Source of the DNA: Microbacterium sp. SORGH_AS_0888
GTDB lineage: Bacteria > Actinomycetota > Actinomycetes > Actinomycetales > Microbacteriaceae
NCBI RefSeq assembly: GCF_030818905.1
Contig: NZ_JAUTAZ010000001.1
Location: 2,356,001 to 2,420,000, forward strand
Length of the DNA stretch: 64,000 nt
Reading direction: 5' to 3'
The position numbers and the translations under genes were made by a program. Every line of letters starts with the position of its first letter. The stretch's first letter is position 1. The notes beneath the pieces were generated by a model. That model worked only from the letters and a program-made list of their open reading frames with translations, had not been told where the DNA came from and searched no databases. Of the stretch, positions 49,637 through 60,759 are shown piece by piece.

Positions 49637-50244
49637 ACGAGGCCTTCCGTGTCGCGCTGCAGCCGCGTTCCGTAGGAGAAGACGACCGACAGCGCCAGCA
49701 CCGCCAGCCCGGCGAGCGTCCAGGCGGGGTCGAAGCGGAAGCCGACGACGAACACGTCCCCGGCGACGGGGTTCAGCTCGTCCGCCGCCATCATGCGGCC
49801 GAGGCCTCCCAGGCCGGACGAGAGCATGCTGCCCAGGAGGAGCGCGCAGCCCGCGACCTGCGTCGCGACGATCACGGCGCGGTGGAAGGGCCGACGCCAC
49901 ATGAGGAGGAGCAGGAAGAGGACGACCGCGCCGACGGTGAGCAGCGTCGTGAGGGCGCCGGACAGCGCGCCGAGCACGAGGAGCGACCGGGCGCTCGCGC
50001 TCAGCCCGGTCGGCACGACCCAGGCGGTGTCGAACGTCGCAGCGGTGAGGGATGCGCCGCCGCCGATGCCCAGCGGCACCGCGGCGTCGGTGAGCAGGGA
50101 GATTCCGCTCTCGCCCGTCGCGAGTCCGATCGCCTGTCGGATGCCGGGGAGCGCGAGCGCGAGGCCCAGCACGAGCCCGGCTGCGGCGAAGAGGATCAGG
50201 ATGCCGCGTTCCATGCGGCGGCTGATGGGCTGCGTGTTCGACAT
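49633..50244 (-). CDS. DUF2975-like membrane protein, partner of the HTH regulator
   Basis: A 203-residue protein with four hydrophobic segments (about 13-35, 88-112, 120-142, 172-190). ATG at 50244 with GAAGGA. Size, helix pattern and overlap with a YozG-type HTH gene suggest DUF2975. The family call is from context and topology rather than a decisive motif. Confidence 0.75.
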   Translation of the reverse strand: MSNTQPISRRMERGILILFAAAGLVLGLALALPGIRQAIGLATGESGISLLTDAAVPLGIGGGASLTAATFDTAWVVPTGLSASARSLLVLGALSGALTTLLTVGAVVLFLLLLMWRRPFHRAVIVATQVAGCALLLGSMLSSGLGGLGRMMAADELNPVAGDVFVVGFRFDPAWTLAGLAVLALSVVFSYGTRLQRDTEGLV

Positions 50245-50310
50245 CGCGCCAGTCCTTCCGTGTCATGCTGCGGGCGCTCTCCTCGACCCAGCGCTTCGTG
50301 CAGCGAGAGC

Positions 50311-50345
50311 GTATCGACTATCGATAGCAACGATAAACGATATGT
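50311..50345. promoter_or_regulatory. TATCG/CGATA repeat cluster upstream of the DUF2975-HTH operon
   Basis: Within 35 bp there are TATCGACTATCGATAG and then CGATAAACGATA, i.e. three or more TATCG-type half-sites in both orientations. It is an AT-rich patch in front of the minus-strand operon. It is the likely operator of the small HTH regulator; its promoter probably lies inside. Confidence 0.5.
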
Positions 50346-50493
50346 CGGCGCTGTCAACCGTTCCCGCGGGCGCAGATCCGTCTCGGGCGTCACGCCCCCA
50401 GCGAACACGGGACCGCGGCATCCGGTCGCTCGTTACCCTCGATACACAGGCGCGGGAACTCGTGCCTGCCCCGCCCCAGGTCGGAGGAACAGA

Positions 50494-53019
<2,526 letters not shown>

Positions 53020-53026
53020 CGCGCGA

Positions 53027-53075
53027 CGAGAGGGGCGGATGCCGAGGGTGCGACCTCCGGCATCCGCCCCTCTCG
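53027..53075. terminator. Bidirectional terminator between clpC and the MftD-like gene
   Basis: A perfect 18-bp stem (CGAGAGGGGCGGATGCCG and its complement) with a 13-nt loop, between convergent genes. Confidence 0.75.
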
Positions 53076-53084
53076 TATGCAGGC

Positions 53085-54326
53085 TCAGCCCTGGGCGACG
53101 GGCTTCCGGGCTGGCGCACGCCGCGCGGGCGGGCGAGCGGGGGGAGCGCCCAGCGTCCGGAAGAAGTCGTCCGGAATCCAGAAGTCCTCGCGGCTGAGGT
53201 CGCGGATGGAGGAGTGACCGAGCCCGAGCACGGCGGAGTCGAGTCCCATGCGCAGCAGGTCGAGCACGTTCTCGACTCCGGTCTGCCCGTTCGCGGCGAG
53301 GCCCCACAGGTAGGCGCGGCCGATCATGACCGCGCGGGCGCCGAGCGCGAGGGCCTTCGCGACGTCACCGCCGCGGCGGATACCGCCGTCCAGCAGCACC
53401 TCCAGCTGATCGCCGACGGCATCGGCCACCGGGCCCAGGCAACGGATCGTCGCCGGTGTCGTGTCGAGGTTGTTGCCGCCGTGGTTCGACACCGAGATCG
53501 CGTCGGCTCCGATGTCGACCGCGCGCCGGGCGTCGTCGACGCGGGTGATCCCCTTGAGGAGGAACTTGCCTCCCCATTGGTCGCGGAGCCACTTCACGTC
53601 ATCCCAGCTGGGGGGCGGGGTCTGCATCCACTCGTAGTAGGCGCCGAAGAACGTCGGGGCCGGACCGTCCGTGGGCTGCAGATTGGGTGCCGTGAGGTCC
53701 GGGATGCCGTGCGTGGCGAAGTCGAGCAGCCAGCGGGGGCGGCGGATCCCCTCCGGTGCGAACTTCACGAGCGCCGCGAGATCCATCTTCTCGGGGATCG
53801 ACGGGCTCCCCCAGTCGCGTCCGATGGAGAAGGACCAGTCGAGTGTCGCGATGAGCGCCTTGGCTCCGGCTGCGCGAGCACGTTCCATCCGCTCGATCAT
53901 CGAGTCGCGCGAGCCCGTCCAGTACAGCTGGAAGAACGTGTTCTCGTTCGCGGCGACGACCTCTTCGACGGGCTTGCTCGCGAACGAGCTCAACCCCATG
54001 ATGGTGCCGCGGGCGGCCGCGGCGCGGGCGACGGCCACCTCGCCGTCGGGATGCACCGCCTGCACTCCCGTCGGCGAGATCAGCACGGGCAAGGAGATCG
54101 GGATGCCGAGCACGGTGGTCGACAGGTCCCGCTCGGCCTGATGGCCGGCGACATGGGGTGCGAACTCGAGCTCCGCGAACGCGTCGGTGTTGTCGCGTGG
54201 CGTCGCGCCGCGTTCGGAGCCGGCCACGAGGGCCGCGTAGACCGAGGGGGGAAGCCGTCGCTTCGCGCGCCGCTGGGCTTCCAGGACGGATTCGAACCAC
54301 GGGTTCTGTTTCCACGGCCAGTACAT
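53085..54326 (-). CDS. FMN-dependent alpha-hydroxy-acid dehydrogenase, MftD (pre-mycofactocin synthase)-like
   Basis: A 413-residue flavoprotein of the lactate dehydrogenase/glycolate oxidase superfamily. FMN and active-site markers: SPTGVQAVHPDGEVAVARAA, TLDWSFSIGRDWGSP, LLKGITRVDDARRA (Lys), SNHGGNNLD (His) and DGGIRRGGDV. The N-terminal AQRRAKRRLPPSVY and ERGATPRDNTDAFAELEFAPH resemble MftD of the mycofactocin system more than ordinary lactate dehydrogenases. No mftA, mftB or mftC is in the window. Instead a 30-residue peptide gene with an excellent ribosome site precedes it. ATG at 54326 with AGAAGGGA. Pro/Arg-rich C-terminal tail. Substrate unknown. Confidence 0.85.
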   Translation of the reverse strand: MYWPWKQNPWFESVLEAQRRAKRRLPPSVYAALVAGSERGATPRDNTDAFAELEFAPHVAGHQAERDLSTTVLGIPISLPVLISPTGVQAVHPDGEVAVARAAAARGTIMGLSSFASKPVEEVVAANENTFFQLYWTGSRDSMIERMERARAAGAKALIATLDWSFSIGRDWGSPSIPEKMDLAALVKFAPEGIRRPRWLLDFATHGIPDLTAPNLQPTDGPAPTFFGAYYEWMQTPPPSWDDVKWLRDQWGGKFLLKGITRVDDARRAVDIGADAISVSNHGGNNLDTTPATIRCLGPVADAVGDQLEVLLDGGIRRGGDVAKALALGARAVMIGRAYLWGLAANGQTGVENVLDLLRMGLDSAVLGLGHSSIRDLSREDFWIPDDFFRTLGAPPARPPARRAPARKPVAQG

Positions 54327-54353
54327 AGATGTCCCTTCTGTCTGACGTCGGCG

Positions 54354-54446
54354 TCAGAGCGTGTGCATACGCTGGTCGATGCCGATGCGCTCGGCGGCGG
54401 GATGCGACGTGAGCCGTCGGACGGGAGGAGGGCGACGTCCCGTCAT
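54354..54446 (-). CDS. 30-residue peptide upstream of the MftD-like gene (leader or precursor peptide)
   Basis: A short open frame with AAGGAGG exactly 6 nt before its ATG, ending 27 nt before the MftD-like ATG. The peptide is basic in its first half (MTGRRPPPVRRLTSHP) and ends GIDQRMHTL. It does not end in the CGVY of mycofactocin precursor MftA and has no Cys, so it is not a normal MftA. It may be a translational leader, a regulator or a modified-peptide precursor; none is shown. The strong ribosome site and position are the support. Confidence 0.6.
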   Translation of the reverse strand: MTGRRPPPVRRLTSHPAAERIGIDQRMHTL

Positions 54447-54501
54447 GTCGAGCCTCCTTGCTCCGATGGACGGCGCGGTGGGCGCCCGGCCATCAGCATA
54501 A

Positions 54502-54516
54502 TGGCACGGGGTGCCA
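54502..54516. promoter_or_regulatory. Palindromic operator TGGCAC-N3-GTGCCA in the MftD-like promoter region
   Basis: A perfect 6-3-6 palindrome directly upstream (minus strand) of a TATGCT -10-like box, between the peptide gene and the divergent GNAT gene. The symmetric half-sites suggest a dimeric repressor; which one is not known. Confidence 0.55.
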
Positions 54517-54567
54517 AAAACTAGGGTCACGATGTCGTCGTCGCGCCGATCCGTGCATCCTCCTCGG

Positions 54568-54573
54568 TAGGGT
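54568..54573 (+). promoter_or_regulatory. Leaderless -10 box (TAGGGT) of the GNAT gene
   Basis: TAGGGT, 6 nt, then the GTG at 54580. Confidence 0.7.
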
Positions 54574-54579
54574 GACAGG

Positions 54580-55083
54580 GTGAGCGACTTCATCGTCCGG
54601 TCCGCGCGCGCGGGCGACGTGCGCAGCATCCATCGCATGCTCGAGCCCTACGTGCAGCGGCGCATCCTGCTGGGCAAGGACATCGTCGTGCTCTACGAGG
54701 CCGTGCAGCAGTTCCTCGTCGCCGAGGACTCCCACGGCCGGATCATCGGATGCGGGGCGCTCCATGTCATGTGGGAGGACCTGGGCGAGGTGCGCACCCT
54801 CATCGTCGCCGACGAGTGGCTCCATCGTGGCGTGGGCCGGGCGATCGTCGAGGGGCTGGAGGCCAACGCACGCAGCCTCGGGCTGTCGCGACTGTTCTGC
54901 CTGACCTTCGAGGTCGACTTCTTCACGCGGCGGGGGTTCGCGCCGATCGGCGAGCACGTGGTGGACCCCGACGTGTACGCGCAGCTCGTGCGCAGCCCCG
55001 ACCAGGGCGTCGCGGAGTTCCTCGACCTCGCCCACGTCAAGCCGAACACGCTCGGCAACACCCGCATGCTGAAGCAGCTGTAG
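54580..55083 (+). CDS. GNAT acetyltransferase, amino-acid N-acetyltransferase (ArgA-like)
   Basis: A 167-residue single GNAT domain. IIGCGALHVMWEDLGEVRTLIVADEW leads to the acetyl-CoA loop HRGVGRAIVEGLE (about residue 85), then LTFEVDFFTRRGFAPIGEH. It matches the stand-alone N-acetylglutamate synthase of actinobacteria (first step of arginine synthesis). The kinase-like domain of classical ArgA is absent, as in that type. Leaderless GTG start. Confidence 0.85.
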   Translation: MSDFIVRSARAGDVRSIHRMLEPYVQRRILLGKDIVVLYEAVQQFLVAEDSHGRIIGCGALHVMWEDLGEVRTLIVADEWLHRGVGRAIVEGLEANARSLGLSRLFCLTFEVDFFTRRGFAPIGEHVVDPDVYAQLVRSPDQGVAEFLDLAHVKPNTLGNTRMLKQL

Positions 55084-55129
55084 GCGCCGTTCCCGCGAGG
55101 CGTTGCACCGCCTCACAGGCCGGCCCGCG

Positions 55130-55135
55130 TAGCCT
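55130..55135 (+). promoter_or_regulatory. Leaderless -10 box (TAGCCT) of the DUF4232-like gene
   Basis: TAGCCT, 6 nt, then the GTG at 55142. Confidence 0.7.
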
Positions 55136-55141
55136 GAACGG

Positions 55142-55837
55142 GTGAGCACCCCGCCCCGCCGCAAGCCGTCGCCCGCGGTCTACCGCAGGCGTCGGCTGGT
55201 GCTGCTGCTCGCGGTGGTCGCGGTGATCGCCGTGGTGTGGCTGCTCATCGCACAGCCGTGGCGTGGCGGCGCCGACACCGCGGCACCCACGCCGGACGCC
55301 TCGACGCCCGGCGCCTCGACCGCGCCGCCGGCGACGACGGATCCGACGCCGACGGACGCGACTCCGGCAGCGGAGTCGCCCGCTCCGACGGAGGCGTCGG
55401 CGCCCGCCCCTTCCGCCTCGCCCGCGCTCGCCGCGTGCGCCGCGAAGGACGTCAGGGTCGAGGCCCTCACCGACCAGAACACCTACGCCGCCGGTGTGGA
55501 CCCGCAGTTCTCGATCCGGCTGACCAACACCTCCGGCAGCGACTGCACGATGAACGTCGGGACCGCGACCCAGTCGTTCACCGTGACGAGCGGGACGGAT
55601 GTGTACTGGCGTTCGACGGACTGCCAGACCGCTCCGAGCGACCAGTACGTGACCCTCGCCGCCGGTCAGACGGTCACGAGCGCGACGCCGATCACGTGGG
55701 ACCGCACGCGCTCATCCGTCGACACGTGCGGCAGCGGCAACCGGCCGGCAGCCCCCGCGGGCGGCGCCTCGTACCACCTCGCGGTCGCGATCGGCGGTGT
55801 GAGCTCCGCGCAGACCGCGCAGTTCCTGCTCTACTGA
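55142..55837 (+). CDS. Membrane-anchored DUF4232-like protein
   Basis: A 231-residue protein with a basic N-terminus, one membrane helix (about 18-38), a long Thr/Pro/Ala linker (about 45-95) and an extracellular beta domain (about 98-231). The domain has Cys in ACAAKD, DCTMN, STDCQT and DTCGSGN. The domain resembles DUF4232; function unknown. Leaderless GTG start. Confidence 0.75.
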   Translation: MSTPPRRKPSPAVYRRRRLVLLLAVVAVIAVVWLLIAQPWRGGADTAAPTPDASTPGASTAPPATTDPTPTDATPAAESPAPTEASAPAPSASPALAACAAKDVRVEALTDQNTYAAGVDPQFSIRLTNTSGSDCTMNVGTATQSFTVTSGTDVYWRSTDCQTAPSDQYVTLAAGQTVTSATPITWDRTRSSVDTCGSGNRPAAPAGGASYHLAVAIGGVSSAQTAQFLLY

Positions 55838-55858
55838 CGCGGGGCCCGGCGTCCCGCG
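55838..55858 (+). terminator. Hairpin after the DUF4232-like gene
   Basis: CGCGGG-N9-CCCGCG directly after the stop codon; 6-bp stem only, no U-run. Confidence 0.4.
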
Positions 55859-55916
55859 CTGATCCTGTTGTCGCGGCGACCGCGTCACGATCCGGCCACC
55901 GCCGCATCCCTTCAGC

Positions 55917-56024
55917 ATGCACACCTTGACCCTCGTCATCGCCGGGATCGTCGCGTGGGCGCTGTTGAGCGTCCCACTGGGAATCGTCGTGGGGAGGACG
56001 ATCACACACGGCGAGCGCCGCTGA
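55917..56024 (+). CDS. Possible 35-residue membrane peptide
   Basis: An open frame starting MHTLTLVIAGIVAWALL with one hydrophobic helix (about 4-26) and a positive end (GRTITHGERR). No clear ribosome site or leaderless box precedes it, so support is only composition and intact frame. It may be a small membrane protein or chance. Confidence 0.4.
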   Translation: MHTLTLVIAGIVAWALLSVPLGIVVGRTITHGERR

Positions 56025-56107
56025 GCCGACACGGTGGACCCCCCGCGACCGCCGACGCGGGTGGGGCGCGAAGCCCAGCCGTCGCGTGTGCTGCTCCCGG
56101 CGCGGCG

Positions 56108-57139
56108 CTACTCGGCGTCGGGCGCGCGTCGCGATCGCGTCGACTCGCGCACGATCAGCCGGGTGGGAAGCGGCGTGCTCTCGGTCACGCGGTCGGGCTC
56201 CTCGACCGCGAGCAGAACTTTCTGCATGATCAGCTCGCCCAGGGCGGCGAAGTCCTGACGCACGGTCGTCAGCGCGGGGTAGACGTACGGCGCCTCCGGC
56301 ACGTCGTCGAAACCGACGACGCTGACGTCGGCCGGCACCCGGAAGCCGCGGGCGCGGAGCGCGGCGATGAGGCCCATCGCCATGTGGTCGTTGCCGACGA
56401 AGATCCCGTCGCCGCGCCGGATGTCCCAGCCGCCGCCGATCTCGTGGCCGCTGGTCGCCGACCAGTCGCCGTACTCGGGCTCGACGACCTCCAGCCCGTG
56501 GGCGGCGACCTCGTCGCGCCACCCGCGGACGCGCTCGACCGCGTCGGGCGCACGATGATGGCCCGCGAGATGCAGGATGCGGTCGTGCCCGAGCTCGCGC
56601 AGGTGCCGGACGGCGGAGCGTGCGCCGCGATACTGGTCGATCGAGACGAGCGCCGGCGACGGTCGCGACGTGGCCGCGGCCGCGATCAGCGGGATGCCCA
56701 GATCGAGCGAGCGGATGCCCTCCAGCACTCCCACGTCGACCACGATCAGCACGATGGCGTCGACGCGCTGCCGCAGCAGCGCCTCGACGGCGGCGCGCAC
56801 CCCGGCGACGTCCGCCTCGGGGGAGCTGACCGCATCCACGTTGTAGCGCGCTGCCCGCGCGGCGAAGTTGAAGTGCGTCGCGATCGAGGTGGGTCCGTAC
56901 TGGATGTTGCCGGGCGTCACCAGACCGATCGTGCGCGTGCGCTTGGTGACGAGCGCTCGCGCGGCGGGCGACGGGCTGTAGCGCAGCTGCGCGATCGCCT
57001 GCTCGACGCGCGCGCGTGTGGCGGGACGCACGTTCGGCAGGTCGTTGAGAACCCGCGACACGGTCTGGTGCGAGACGCCGGCCAGCTTCGCGACGTCGAA
57101 GATGTTCGCCGCCCTGGGCGCCCCCGATCCCTCAGCCAT
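56108..57139 (-). CDS. LacI-family transcriptional regulator of the sugar ABC operon
   Basis: A 343-residue repressor. The HTH/hinge reads NIFDVAKLAGVSHQTVSRVLND ... VRPATRARV (about residues 13-55), followed by a periplasmic-binding-like ligand domain (about 62-330, VVGFDDVPEAPYVYPALTTV). The start at 57139 has AGAGG 6 nt upstream; an ATG 6 nt earlier is possible. It overlaps the end of the second ATPase gene, so it is last in the transporter operon. The near-palindrome TGTTAGCGCTCACA in front of the first gene is its likely operator. Confidence 0.9.
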   Translation of the reverse strand: MAEGSGAPRAANIFDVAKLAGVSHQTVSRVLNDLPNVRPATRARVEQAIAQLRYSPSPAARALVTKRTRTIGLVTPGNIQYGPTSIATHFNFAARAARYNVDAVSSPEADVAGVRAAVEALLRQRVDAIVLIVVDVGVLEGIRSLDLGIPLIAAAATSRPSPALVSIDQYRGARSAVRHLRELGHDRILHLAGHHRAPDAVERVRGWRDEVAAHGLEVVEPEYGDWSATSGHEIGGGWDIRRGDGIFVGNDHMAMGLIAALRARGFRVPADVSVVGFDDVPEAPYVYPALTTVRQDFAALGELIMQKVLLAVEEPDRVTESTPLPTRLIVRESTRSRRAPDAE

Positions 57140-58655
57140 CGACATCCTCTTCGCCCTGCGCCACCAGCACGAGCAGCGAGTCCGGGCTCAGCTCGGCTGC
57201 CGTGCGCACATCGGCGATGCGTCCATCGCGCATGACCGCCACGCGGTGACTGACCCGCAGCACCTCCTCGAGCTCGGCCGAGATGAACACCACCGCCAGA
57301 CCGTTCTCGGCGAAGTCGCCCACGAGGTTCTGCACGTCGACCTTGGCGCCCACGTCGATGCCACGCGTCGGCTCGTCGAGCACGACCACACCCGGCGCGA
57401 GTGCCAGCAGGCGTGCCAGCAGGACCTTCTGCTGGTTGCCGCCGGAGAGCGTCGCGGCCGGGCGGTTGACGTCGGCCGGCCGGATGTGGAGCGCCTCGAC
57501 CCAGCTGGCCGCGAGCTCGCGGCGTCGCGCCGCGCTGATCCGGTGCAGGATGCCGCGCTGCGCCTGGAGCGCGAGCGTGATGTTGTCGAGCACGCTGAGC
57601 TCGCCGATGATGCCATCGGTGCGCCGGTTCTCGGACGAGTAGACGACGCCGAGGCGCATCGCGCTCCGCGGGCCGGTGAACCGGACGGCGCGCCCGTGGA
57701 GTCGCAGCGCCCCGGCGTCGGGGCGATCGATGCCGGTCAGCGCGCGGGCGAGCTCGGTGCGCCCAGACCCGAGCAGGCCGGCGACCCCGAGCACCTCGCC
57801 CTCCGCGAGGTCGAGGTCCGCGTTCACCACCCCTGTCCCGACCGTCAGTCCCCGCGCCGACAACGCGGAGGTCGCCGTGCTCTCCTCCCACGCGGGCGGA
57901 TGGACGGTGTCGAGCTGCTCCATGCGACGTCCGAGCATCTTCTCGACCAGGTCGATCCGCAACAGCTCGCGGGTCAGGTACTCGCCTACGAGACGCCCGC
58001 TGCGGAGAACGGTGACCCGGTCGCAGATCTCGTACACCTGGTCGAGGAAGTGGGAGACGAACAGGATCGCGACGCCGCGCGCCTTCAGCTCGCGGATGAC
58101 ACGGAAGAGCTCCGCGACCTCGTCGGCATCGAGGCTCGAGGTCGGCTCGTCCAGCACGAGCACCTTCACGTCCGCCGAGATCGCGCGGGCGATCGCGACC
58201 AGCTGTTGGACCGCCAGCGGATGCGTGCCGAGAAGCGATGCCGGGTCGACCTCGACGCCGAGCGAACGCAACGCGTCGGCGGCGACCTGACGCATCCGGC
58301 GCACGTCGATCAGGCCGAGTCGCCGGGGCTCCCGACCCAGACAGATGTTCTCGGCGACCGTGAGGTTCGGCAGGAGATCGATCTCCTGGTACACGGTCGA
58401 GATCCCCGCACGCAGCGCATCGGCGGGGGAGGAGAACCGTGTCGGCACGCCGTCGATCAGGATGCTGCCCTCGTCGAGCGGCCGCACGCCCGTGAGCGCC
58501 CGGATCAGGGTCGACTTGCCCGCACCGTTCTCGCCCATGAGCGAGTGCACCTCGCCCGGCCGCAGCCGCAGGTCGACGCTGTCGAGGGCCGTCTCCGAGA
58601 CGAAGCGCACGGTCGCTCCTCGTATCTCTACGACCGGAGCGACCGTGCTGTCCAT
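57132..58655 (-). CDS. Second sugar ABC transporter ATPase (YtfR/RbsA-like, two NBDs)
   Basis: A 507-residue ATPase with two nucleotide-binding domains. The N-terminal NBD is complete: Walker A GENGAGKST (about 39), Walker B VLVLDEPTSSLD. The C-terminal NBD has the usual degenerate Walker A (GLLGSGRTE, about 280) and a good signature LSGGNQQKV. It is a paralogue of the ATPase encoded earlier in the same operon (60756-62351). Start taken at 58655 by comparison with that paralogue; an in-frame ATG at 58667 is the alternative. Energises sugar import. Confidence 0.88.
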   Translation of the reverse strand: MDSTVAPVVEIRGATVRFVSETALDSVDLRLRPGEVHSLMGENGAGKSTLIRALTGVRPLDEGSILIDGVPTRFSSPADALRAGISTVYQEIDLLPNLTVAENICLGREPRRLGLIDVRRMRQVAADALRSLGVEVDPASLLGTHPLAVQQLVAIARAISADVKVLVLDEPTSSLDADEVAELFRVIRELKARGVAILFVSHFLDQVYEICDRVTVLRSGRLVGEYLTRELLRIDLVEKMLGRRMEQLDTVHPPAWEESTATSALSARGLTVGTGVVNADLDLAEGEVLGVAGLLGSGRTELARALTGIDRPDAGALRLHGRAVRFTGPRSAMRLGVVYSSENRRTDGIIGELSVLDNITLALQAQRGILHRISAARRRELAASWVEALHIRPADVNRPAATLSGGNQQKVLLARLLALAPGVVVLDEPTRGIDVGAKVDVQNLVGDFAENGLAVVFISAELEEVLRVSHRVAVMRDGRIADVRTAAELSPDSLLVLVAQGEEDVDG

Positions 58656-58689
58656 GGTGACTATCATGCCGCGCGGCCGCGGCGCGGCT

Positions 58690-59725
58690 TCACCGCCGAT
58701 GCGCAGACCGGGCCACCAGCACGCGCTGCACCACGACGAACACGAGCAGGAGCGCGCCCACCGAGATCCGCATCCACGACTGCTCCGCCCCGAGGAAGGA
58801 GATGACCGACTTGATCGTGCCGTAGACGAGCACACCGATCATCGAGCCGATCACGAAACCGCTGCCACCCGTGAGCAGCGTCCCGCCGATGACGACCGCG
58901 GCGATCGTGTCGAGCTCGGTCCCGATCCCGTTCAGCGGGTACGCCGCCCCCGTGTACGCGGTGAAGATCACGCCCGCCAGCCCGGAGCAGACGCCGCACA
59001 CGACGTAGGCCAGGAGCTTCGTGCGGACGACGGGCAGGCCACATCAGGCGCGCCGACTGCTCGTTGCCGCCGATGGCGTAGATCGTGCGCCCGAAGCGGG
59101 TCAGGTGCAGGATCAGCGCGGCGGCGGCGACCACCAGCAGGGCGATGATGCCGGTCGGGGTGATGTAGAACGAGCCGGGTGCGCCCTGGATGCGCGTCGA
59201 CTGCAACCACAGGATGGCCGGGTCCTCCACCTTGACCGAGGAGAGGCTCACCATGAACGCGAGCCCGCGGGCGGCGAACATGGCCGCGAGCGAGGCGATG
59301 AACGGCTGCACGTCGAAGTACTGCACCATGACGCCGACGGCGAGGCCCATCGCCGCGCCGATCGCGAGCATGGCGGGCACGACGACCGCGGTCGGCAGAC
59401 CGGAGGCGAGCATCGTGGCCCCCAGCATCCCGGTGAAGGCCATGACCGCGCCGACCGAGAGGTCGATGCCCCCCGTCAGGATCACGAAGGTCATCCCGAC
59501 CGCCAGCACGAGCAGGTAGGCGTTGTCCAGGAGCAGCGCCGAGAGCACCCGCGGCGTCAGGAAGTTGCCGAAGTAGGCCTGTGCGCCGAGCAGCATCGCG
59601 ACGAGGATCACGAGCGCGGCGAGCGTCGGCACCCACGAGCTGTGGCGGCGCCGGAACCGGCGGATGAACTCCACCGCGGCGGTGGCGGGGGAACCGGCGG
59701 TGCCGGCGATGCTGGCGCCGCTCAT
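58690..59725 (-). pseudogene. yjfF: Sugar ABC transporter permease YjfF-like, with a single-base frameshift
   Basis: From the ATG at 59725 (GGAGG upstream) the frame reads VGMTFVILTGGIDLSVGAVMAFTG and AIGGNEQSARLM, then shifts. The other frame continues VVCGVCSGLAGVIFTAYTGAAYPLNGIGTELDTIAAVV to the natural end. Deleting one A at about 59041 (ATGTGGC to ATGGGC on the coding strand) restores 344 codons. Sequence motifs match YjfF of the galactofuranose importer. ATGA overlap with the upstream permease gene. Likely an assembly error or very recent mutation. Confidence 0.82.
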
Positions 59726-60759
59726 CGGGCCACCTCCATCTGGGATCGTGACGGCTTCTGGATGCGCCGGCTGGCCCGCGCGAGGTAGTCGCGCGACCGC
59801 GGCGACTGGACGAGCACGACCACCACGACGACGATCGCGAGGAACAGCGGGCTGACCGCCGGGGGAACGCCGAGGAAGGTGATGGTGGACTTCAGGGTCT
59901 GGATCGTGAAGACGCCCACCACGGTCCCGGCGATCGAGAACTTGCCGCCCATGAGCGATGTCCCGCCGAGCACGACCGCGAGGATCGCATCGAGCTCGAT
60001 GTACAGGCCCGCGGAGTTCGCGTCGGCGGCCATGATGTTCGAGCTGTAGAGGATTCCGGCGAAACCCGCGAGCAGGCCGCTCAGGGCATAGGCGCCCCAG
60101 ATGATGCCCCGCGCCCGCACGCCGGCCAGGCGGCTCGCCTCCGGATTGATGCCGACGGCCTCCGTCAGCATCCCGAGGGCGGTCCGCCGCTCGATCACGG
60201 CGATGAGAGCCACGGCGGCGAGCGAGACGTAGAACGCGAACGGGAGCCCGAGCACGTACCCCTGCGCCATGAACTTGTAGGGGTCGCTGTTGATCGTCGT
60301 GATGAAGCCGCCCGTGATGAGCAGCGCGATGCCGCGTCCGGCGAGCATCAGCACGAGCGTCGCGATGATCGGCTGCACCCCCACGACCGAGACGAGGAAG
60401 CCGTTCCACAGGCCGAGCACGAGCGAGACCAGCACGCCGAGCGAGATCGCGATGGCGACAGTGGCCGGGCCGCTCGGGTCGTCCGAGGCGGCGATGAAGG
60501 TGAGCGCGACGGAGCCCGACACCGCCATGATCGCGCCCACCGACAGGTCGATGCCCCGCGTCGCGATGACGATCGTCATGCCGAGGGCCACCAGCATGAG
60601 CGGGGCGCTGTTGCGCAGGATGTCGATGAGGGGACCGTAGAGCTGGCCGTCCTGCACCGTGATGCCGATGAAGGACGGACGCGCCACGGTGTTGATCGCG
60701 ATCAGCACGATCAGAGCGGCGATCGGCCAGACCAGCCGATGCTTCAGGATCTTCTTCAT
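59722..60759 (-). CDS. ytfT: Sugar ABC transporter permease YtfT-like
   Basis: A 345-residue BPD_transp_2 permease with about 9-10 helices. ALGMTIVIATRGIDLSVGAIMAVSG, TALGMLTEAVGINPEASRLAGV and ELDAILAVVLGGTSLMGGKF match YtfT. Start overlaps the first ATPase stop (ATGA). It should pair with the YjfF-like permease as a heterodimeric channel. Confidence 0.9.
   Translation of the reverse strand: MKKILKHRLVWPIAALIVLIAINTVARPSFIGITVQDGQLYGPLIDILRNSAPLMLVALGMTIVIATRGIDLSVGAIMAVSGSVALTFIAASDDPSGPATVAIAISLGVLVSLVLGLWNGFLVSVVGVQPIIATLVLMLAGRGIALLITGGFITTINSDPYKFMAQGYVLGLPFAFYVSLAAVALIAVIERRTALGMLTEAVGINPEASRLAGVRARGIIWGAYALSGLLAGFAGILYSSNIMAADANSAGLYIELDAILAVVLGGTSLMGGKFSIAGTVVGVFTIQTLKSTITFLGVPPAVSPLFLAIVVVVVVLVQSPRSRDYLARASRRIQKPSRSQMEVAR

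Noticed and set aside
53085..54326. Simple annotation as L-lactate dehydrogenase LldD
   Set aside because: The fold is the same, but the N-terminal region and active-site context look closer to MftD, and no lactate permease or LldR is adjacent. Kept as an alternative only.
54354..54446. 30-residue frame as mycofactocin precursor MftA
   Set aside because: MftA ends in a CGVY-like core; this peptide has no Cys and ends RMHTL, and mftB and mftC are absent from the window.
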